From contig JAFVFA010000036.1 of assembly GCA_017475725.1 (NCBI GenBank), positions 1-11,089 on the forward strand: a DNA stretch of 11,089 nucleotides. The letters run 5' to 3'. The notes under the pieces are model-generated. The model was not told where the DNA came from, did not search any database, and saw only the letters and a list, made by a program, of their open reading frames with translations. The stretch is from Spirochaetales bacterium. GTDB taxonomy: Bacteria; Spirochaetota; Spirochaetia; Sphaerochaetales; Sphaerochaetaceae. This document shows, one piece after another, positions 6,402-11,089 of the stretch (positions within the stretch are counted from its first letter, which is position 1; the number at the start of each line of letters is the position of its first letter). The translations under genes were made by a program, and so were the position numbers.

Positions 6402-6424
6402 CGTTCATTTCAGGAGCATTCTCT

Positions 6425-9235
6425 ATGGCAACCGCAAAGGTCATCATAGCAGGCCAGAACAACATCGGGCCTGCGGTCAAGTCCGCCCAAGGCGACATTA
6501 CAGAACTGTCAAACGTCGCTCAGAAGGCAGGCGACACACTGAAAAAGGCCTTCACCATCACTGCCATTTTGGCTGCGCTCAAGAAACTGGGGGATGCATG
6601 TGTATCATGCTTCAATGACTTTTGGGAGGCGGAGCGGAAATACAAGCAGCTCCAGATTGCCCTCAAAGACAATTCCGCCTATTCCAAGGCTGTCTCTACA
6701 ATCAGGAACCTTTCAAGGCAGACGCTTTCCTCGAAGGATGATATCGAGTCCATGGTGTCGGAACTTGCAGCTTTGGGGAAATCGTCTGACGAGATAGAGC
6801 GCATAAGCTCAGCGGCGGTGTATCTGTCAAATGTCACCGGTAAGGATCTCAACTCTTCGATGACGACACTGCTTAACACCTACAACGGCACGACCACCCA
6901 GTTGAAGAAGCTGGGAATCGATGTGTCAGGCCTTACCAAAGAGGAGTTGGCTCAGGGTGCGGCAGTCGATGTGGTCATCGGAAAGCTCAAGACTTATTCC
7001 GAGCAGCTGGCCCAAATAGATACCCGTCAGCACATTACAAACATAAAAAATACATTTGGAGACATAAAACAGGCCATCGGAGATCTGGTCAACTTCTCCT
7101 TCGCGCCATTGATTGCCAGGTTCGACAATGCACTGTCTTCATTCAGCGACAGGTTCGGCACCTTCATCCAGAATGTGAAGGTCACGCTCTCCAACTTCCC
7201 GGAATTCATATCGAAGCTTGGCGAGACCGTCAAGTCGATGCTGGGGAAGTTCTTCAGTTTCGACAACATCAAAAATCTGATCTCCTTCATCGGGGACTAC
7301 ATTGTCACGCATTTCAAGAACACGCTGACCAACATAACCAATCTGCTGGATCTGGTGCTTAATGCCATCCCGGATACCGTCAAGACAATCGGAGATGGAA
7401 TCTTCAACTACCTGATGTACCTTCTGACCTCCTATTGCGATGAGGTAGGACTCGATATCAGCGAACTGGTCAACAAGATCGGAAACTGGATGCTTGATTC
7501 TCCCGTCGGCAAGGTCATAGACAAGATCATCTCAACCTTGGTCAATGGACTGAAACTAGTCGGGACAATCATCCGGAACATACCTCAGATTGTGAGGATT
7601 GTCCTCAGCCATCTTGGAGATATGGTGACGGAGTTCGTGAAGGCTCTCCCTGGAGTGTTCCTGAACACCATGAAGGGGATAGGAAACAGAATCCTATACG
7701 GTATTTTCCACATCAAGGATGTGTTCCTTCAGACCATTGAGGATGCGCTGAACAGCATCGGCGAATGGATCCAGAGCACGTGGGTCGGCAAAGCCATGAA
7801 GTGGATGGGACTGGACCTCGGTGGAAAGCTTGCGAACATTGACTTCGGAGTGGACACCTCCAAGGCTGACAGCTATCGCTCTGTTTCAGATGCATATTTT
7901 GCATCGGCGAAACAGGGACTGTCTGGTGTCAAGGAAATCGGTGCCGAGATGGTTGCAGAGATCAATGAACTGCTCTCTCCTACCATCGAGAAGTGGTCTG
8001 CAGACAGTTCCACGACAATCGGGGAGAAACTTGCAACCTGGACCGCAAAGACATCGGATGAATACTACGAAGCCGCAAAGACCTCGTTCTCATCCATCGG
8101 GTCTTTCCTGAAGGATTGGGGAGCGCAGGCATTCGGTGACCTCAAGGACGGCTGGTCCGAGGAGTGGGGGAAGATATCCTCTGCCTTTGAGAACATGTTC
8201 GGGGATGACGTTTCCGGCTTCGTCACATGGTTCCAGGGATTTCTGTCTGATCATGCCGATGACATTTCCACTTCAATCGATCCTGTGCTTGATTCAATCG
8301 AGGATGTCGAGGATGCGGTGGAGAATGGCACGAAAACCTTTCTTCAGACGCTCGGAGACAAGTTGGGCAGCCTTGCTTCCAAACTGACCGGAGCGACAAC
8401 TGAACAGGGTTCGGCTTTCGGTGCTTCTATCATATCCTCCATGACATCCAGTCTCGGACAGGCAGGTGAGGTGGCTGGGAAGCTTGCGCAGAACATGGCC
8501 ACAATGGGACCGCTTCTCGGAGCGATTGCTACCGCACTTGAATACGTGTTCCAGGGACTGTCGGAGACACTCGGTCCGATACTCAATGAGTTCGTGCAGT
8601 TCGGCATTGAACCGCTGAAAGAACTTGGACGCGTGATCGGTGAAATATTGATACCAGTGTTTGAGGATTTGATGCCCTTAGTGAGGGACTCTGCCAACTT
8701 TTTGATGGGAGTATTCGATATTTTGGGCATTGTTTTGAAACCTATCATACAGGTGATAAGCTCATCACTGACGCCTGTCATAAGCGTGATTTCGAATATC
8801 CTTCAGGCCCTGACACCTATATTCAAGGTATTTGCGAAGGTGTTCGTGACGGTCACGGGAACAATCCAGTATGTGATACAGACCCTCCAGCATTGGGTGG
8901 CGACGCTCATGAACTGGCTGGCGGGACTGGATCTGTTCGGATGGCAGCCCTTCGCGGGATTGAGGATGAACGATCCCGGAAGCCCTGGAAGCTACAGCTC
9001 ATACATCAAAGGCAAGTGGAACGAAATTGACGCCGCATTCGAGCAGCCTTCATCCGGTACTGTGTCAACTTCGACGGCGACTGCAGTCTCGTCCGCCGGT
9101 TATCAGGGTGCAACCCATGTGACCATCAACATCTACCAGGAGGCGCCGGTTGTCGGGGACGGAGGAATGAGGGCATTCGCAAGGATGATCCGCTCCGAAT
9201 GGGAGAACCTCGAATACTACGGAGTGACGACATGA
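6425..9235 (+). CDS. Tail tape measure protein
   Basis: At 936 residues this is by far the longest complete gene and sits right after the chaperone locus, as tape measure genes do. Residues about 40-62 form a hydrophobic/amphipathic helix (FTITAILAALKKLGDACVS). Residues about 70-200 match the conserved tape measure domain, with SELAALGKSSDEIERISSA, LSNVTGKDLNSSMTTLLNTY and KLGIDVSGLTKEELAQGAAV. A long run of helices with repeated hydrophobic spacing follows (for example IRNIPQIVRIVLSHLGDMV). Strongly hydrophobic segments lie at about residues 680-830 and may insert in the host membrane during ejection. The C-terminus ends with a Ser/Thr-rich linker and VTINIYQEAPVVGDGG. I see no lysozyme or NlpC/P60 motif. 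With about 0.15 nm per residue, known for such proteins, the tail would be about 140 nm if it is unprocessed. AGGAG at 6412-6416 precedes the ATG, and the stop overlaps the next start as ATGA. Confidence 0.92.
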   Translation: MATAKVIIAGQNNIGPAVKSAQGDITELSNVAQKAGDTLKKAFTITAILAALKKLGDACVSCFNDFWEAERKYKQLQIALKDNSAYSKAVSTIRNLSRQTLSSKDDIESMVSELAALGKSSDEIERISSAAVYLSNVTGKDLNSSMTTLLNTYNGTTTQLKKLGIDVSGLTKEELAQGAAVDVVIGKLKTYSEQLAQIDTRQHITNIKNTFGDIKQAIGDLVNFSFAPLIARFDNALSSFSDRFGTFIQNVKVTLSNFPEFISKLGETVKSMLGKFFSFDNIKNLISFIGDYIVTHFKNTLTNITNLLDLVLNAIPDTVKTIGDGIFNYLMYLLTSYCDEVGLDISELVNKIGNWMLDSPVGKVIDKIISTLVNGLKLVGTIIRNIPQIVRIVLSHLGDMVTEFVKALPGVFLNTMKGIGNRILYGIFHIKDVFLQTIEDALNSIGEWIQSTWVGKAMKWMGLDLGGKLANIDFGVDTSKADSYRSVSDAYFASAKQGLSGVKEIGAEMVAEINELLSPTIEKWSADSSTTIGEKLATWTAKTSDEYYEAAKTSFSSIGSFLKDWGAQAFGDLKDGWSEEWGKISSAFENMFGDDVSGFVTWFQGFLSDHADDISTSIDPVLDSIEDVEDAVENGTKTFLQTLGDKLGSLASKLTGATTEQGSAFGASIISSMTSSLGQAGEVAGKLAQNMATMGPLLGAIATALEYVFQGLSETLGPILNEFVQFGIEPLKELGRVIGEILIPVFEDLMPLVRDSANFLMGVFDILGIVLKPIIQVISSSLTPVISVISNILQALTPIFKVFAKVFVTVTGTIQYVIQTLQHWVATLMNWLAGLDLFGWQPFAGLRMNDPGSPGSYSSYIKGKWNEIDAAFEQPSSGTVSTSTATAVSSAGYQGATHVTINIYQEAPVVGDGGMRAFARMIRSEWENLEYYGVTT

Positions 9236-11089
9236 CATTGACGGAACCGAAGCTGATCCTCTCATTCGAGGACACAAACATAGCGGAAACGGAGCAGGAA
9301 CTGGACACCCGGCACATAATCAAAGGCTCCGTCAGGTTCCGCTTCCAACTACTGGACGGTCTGAAAAGTTCAAGTGATCAGATATCGCTTCAGCTTGTCC
9401 GCGACTGTCCGTCAATTGCGGACATAATCAGCACCGACAAGGATGTCCATGCCGTCCTAATGAATGGCCAGTCTACAATCTACACAGGTTACCTTTCAAC
9501 AAACCACAGCTGGACTCTCACTGAGCATGGAGAGCAGTCCTTCAGCATCACTTTGGAAGGTGTCGGCACAAGACTTCTGACAAGGCCATTCATATCCACC
9601 GGCCACCACCTTTTCGATTGTACGGCTGATTCTGCCATAAGGGCTGTCTGTTCTGCATTAGGGATTACCGTGTCCCCTTCTATTCCGGTACTTTCCGACA
9701 TGGTCCTCAAAGTTGTAGAGGCTTCGCAGTCCTGCCGGGATATCCTGAGTCAGATGCTCTATGAGCTTGGATATGTATATGTCTTTGACAATCTGGGACG
9801 GCTCGACCTTTTCAAAATCGACTGTTCTTCCGTCTCGGGAGCCAGAACACTGGACGGAGATGATCTTGTATGCTCTTCCGGCAATGCCGTAAGCCTTTCA
9901 AAAAGCATCAGACAAATTGACTGTTCCCGTGTTTCCTTCTCTGAAATAGGCAGAGCTGCAGACTATCTGGTATACCGCAACATCACAGGAAAGGATGATG
10001 CCCACCAGTACTGCAACATGGAGATTCCCTCAGGCGGCCATTTCGACGGTACGGAAATCTATACTGCAACCGAATGGAACGCAGAACTTGCAGACGAGTT
10101 CCGTGAACCGGCTCTGGTCGAAGCCTGCAATGCAGCCTCCGAGACCGATATCGTGGGCTCAAATGACATCATTGCGGTCACCAATGTCACCTGCACATCC
10201 GAAAGACCCAGTGGCGTCACTTGCTCGATCACCTCAGCCGGTGGTCCGTATGTCTGTATCAATGTGCATAACGGCTCGAATGCCGCAAAATCCGTCACAA
10301 GGCTCGATGCATACGGTGACATTGTGTTCCACAGGGCGGACGGGATCGTCCGAAGCGGATCTGGAAACAATGTGCTTTCAGAGGAACTGGACTACGTCCA
10401 CAACCGGACACTTGCCCAGAGGCATGCAAATCTTCTTTCCGATTACAACCGCTTCTGCTCATCCCGTTACACGTTCATGTTGAGGGAGGATATAGCTCTC
10501 GGGACTATAGTACGGCTCCATGACAACGTGTTCTCTGGTCTTGATGTGAACGTTCTTCTGATCGCCAAGGAATTGTCCGATTCATCCGATGTCATATCCT
10601 ATTCAGCGGTAGGCATCTCCGTCTTCAATCTGGATCGTGAACTGTACCCTCGCACCACCGACAAGCCTTCAGTCAACCTGAAGGGCAAGGATGGCGCTGC
10701 CGGAACAGGAATAGCCTCGATTGTCTACAGATATGCCGTGACCCCGACCCAGAGCGAACCTTCATCCGTGACATCGCCCACAATCCCGATTCTCTCTTCA
10801 ACCGACAAGTATCTGTGGCAGAAGGAGACCATCACCTATTCCGATGGAACGACTAAGGTCACCACAGCTCTGATCGGTGTCTATGGGGACACTGGATCCA
10901 AAGGCGATAAGGGCGATACCGGTGCACAGGGGCCTCAGGGCGAGAAAGGAGATACCGGTTCCACCGGTCCGCAGGGACCTCAAGGCGATAAAGGTGACAA
11001 GGGCGACACTGGAGCCCAAGGTCCCCAAGGAGAAAAGGGAGACACAGGCTCGACTGGTCCTCAAGGTCCACAAGGTGAGAAAGGTGATA
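9232..11089 (+). CDS. Tail-tip/baseplate hub-like protein with collagen-like extension (3' partial)
   Basis: An uninterrupted frame runs from ATG 9232 to the right edge: 619 codons without a stop. Residues 1-200 look like a hub or tail-associated domain: LQLVRDCPSIADIIS, then YTGYLS and SFSITLEGVGTRLL, then SCRDILSQMLYELGYVYVF followed by DNLGRLDLFKID, a pattern I associate with gp27/gpD-like hub proteins. Residues 200-470 are beta-rich and unfamiliar, with LAQRHANLLSDY and SRYTFMLREDIALGTIVRL. Residues 483-550 form a small module with KYLWQKETITYSDGTTKVTT, common in phage tail fibres and collagen-like tail proteins. From residue 552 (base 10885) it is strict Gly-X-Y. Thirteen cysteines occur before the collagen part, which is many for a tail protein. 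The start overlaps the tape measure stop as ATGA. A role at the tail tip, contacting the tape measure and extending to the receptor, is inferred; no separate distal tail gene lies between. Confidence 0.72.
   Translation, partial: MTLTEPKLILSFEDTNIAETEQELDTRHIIKGSVRFRFQLLDGLKSSSDQISLQLVRDCPSIADIISTDKDVHAVLMNGQSTIYTGYLSTNHSWTLTEHGEQSFSITLEGVGTRLLTRPFISTGHHLFDCTADSAIRAVCSALGITVSPSIPVLSDMVLKVVEASQSCRDILSQMLYELGYVYVFDNLGRLDLFKIDCSSVSGARTLDGDDLVCSSGNAVSLSKSIRQIDCSRVSFSEIGRAADYLVYRNITGKDDAHQYCNMEIPSGGHFDGTEIYTATEWNAELADEFREPALVEACNAASETDIVGSNDIIAVTNVTCTSERPSGVTCSITSAGGPYVCINVHNGSNAAKSVTRLDAYGDIVFHRADGIVRSGSGNNVLSEELDYVHNRTLAQRHANLLSDYNRFCSSRYTFMLREDIALGTIVRLHDNVFSGLDVNVLLIAKELSDSSDVISYSAVGISVFNLDRELYPRTTDKPSVNLKGKDGAAGTGIASIVYRYAVTPTQSEPSSVTSPTIPILSSTDKYLWQKETITYSDGTTKVTTALIGVYGDTGSKGDKGDTGAQGPQGEKGDTGSTGPQGPQGDKGDKGDTGAQGPQGEKGDTGSTGPQGPQGEKGD
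10885..11089 (+). repeat. Collagen-like Gly-X-Y region (22 triplets, cut by window end)
   Basis: From codon 552 of the tail-tip gene every third residue is Gly through 22 complete triplets plus a further Gly-Asp. The triplets are mainly GDK, GDT, GPQ, GEK, GAQ and GST. Bacterial and phage collagens lack hydroxyproline and often use charged GDK/GEK triplets like these to hold a trimeric triple helix. It probably forms a stiff shaft between the hub and a distal tip that lies outside the window. Confidence 0.93.
10903..11082 (+). repeat. Two 90-nt tandem repeat copies inside the collagen region
   Basis: Copy 1 is 10903-10992 and copy 2 is 10993-11082, each ten Gly-X-Y triplets. The protein copies are identical except for Asp to Glu in the last triplet. 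The DNA differs at 24 of 30 codons, each by a single third-position base, of which 23 are synonymous. Confidence 0.9.

Noticed and set aside
8344..8781. 145-codon - strand frame inside the tape measure gene
   Set aside because: Complementary shadow of the tape measure frame; nothing suggests an antisense gene in this operon.
9995..10483. 162-codon + frame in the tail-tip region
   Set aside because: It lies in another frame inside the long hub-like reading frame, which is continuous, starts at an ATGA overlap and ends in collagen repeats.
10885..11089. CRISPR-like or other non-coding repeat array
   Set aside because: The repetition is in-frame Gly-X-Y coding sequence without constant repeats and unique spacers.
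1..11089. Defence, toxin-antitoxin, retron or other accessory system hidden in the phage module
   Set aside because: Every stretch is accounted for by structural genes or the 110-nt gap; no frame showed a matching motif.

Overview
This window is a late structural region of a tailed, long-tailed (siphovirus-type) phage or prophage. Every gene is on the + strand and nearly every base is coding. The order is: HK97-type portal (5' end outside the window), ClpP-like prohead protease, HK97-fold major capsid protein, small head-fiber-type protein, head-tail adaptor, HK97 gp10-like protein, tail terminator/completion-type protein, major tail tube protein, tail assembly chaperone pair made by a programmed -1 frameshift, tape measure protein, and a long tail-tip/hub-like protein that passes into collagen-like Gly-X-Y repeats and runs off the right edge.

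The genes are packed as in one late operon. Several overlap or are separated by a few bases (ATGA at 1964-1967 and 9232-9235, TTGA at 3767-3770, 11 nt at 4287-4297, 68 nt at 1248-1315). Most starts have strong AGGAGG-like ribosome binding sites, so the host is bacterial with canonical Shine-Dalgarno initiation. Base composition is about half GC on the lines I counted, and AGG is a common arginine codon, which argues against an enterobacterial host. The portal, capsid and head-fiber types recall phages of Bacillota, but I cannot fix the host from this window. No integrase, terminase, lysis, tRNA, CRISPR or insertion-sequence signal is present, so prophage and free phage cannot be told apart.

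Left part (1-3436): head genes. The portal forms the DNA entry vertex, the protease matures the prohead, and the capsid protein carries its own N-terminal coiled-coil scaffold-like region. Middle (3438-4733): connector and neck genes; I see an adaptor, a gp10-like protein and a terminator-type protein but no separate head-closure (stopper) gene. Right-middle (4745-9235): tail tube, frameshifted chaperone and tape measure. Right end (9232-11089): a cysteine-rich hub-like protein with a C-terminal collagen-like shaft, probably leading to a receptor-binding tip outside the window.

The best points for a second look are: an in-phase T TTT TTT slippery heptamer (6030-6036) flanked by a Shine-Dalgarno-like element and a 9-bp stem; a 110-bp gap, very AT-rich in its first half, with a terminator-like hairpin just before the tape measure gene; a long unterminated right-end reading frame that is easily missed; and a 90-nt tandem repeat in the collagen region whose two copies differ at 24 of 30 codons, all in third positions, with only one amino acid change. 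I did not find a clearly new defence or regulatory system; this is mainly a recognisable phage morphogenesis module with some unusual details.
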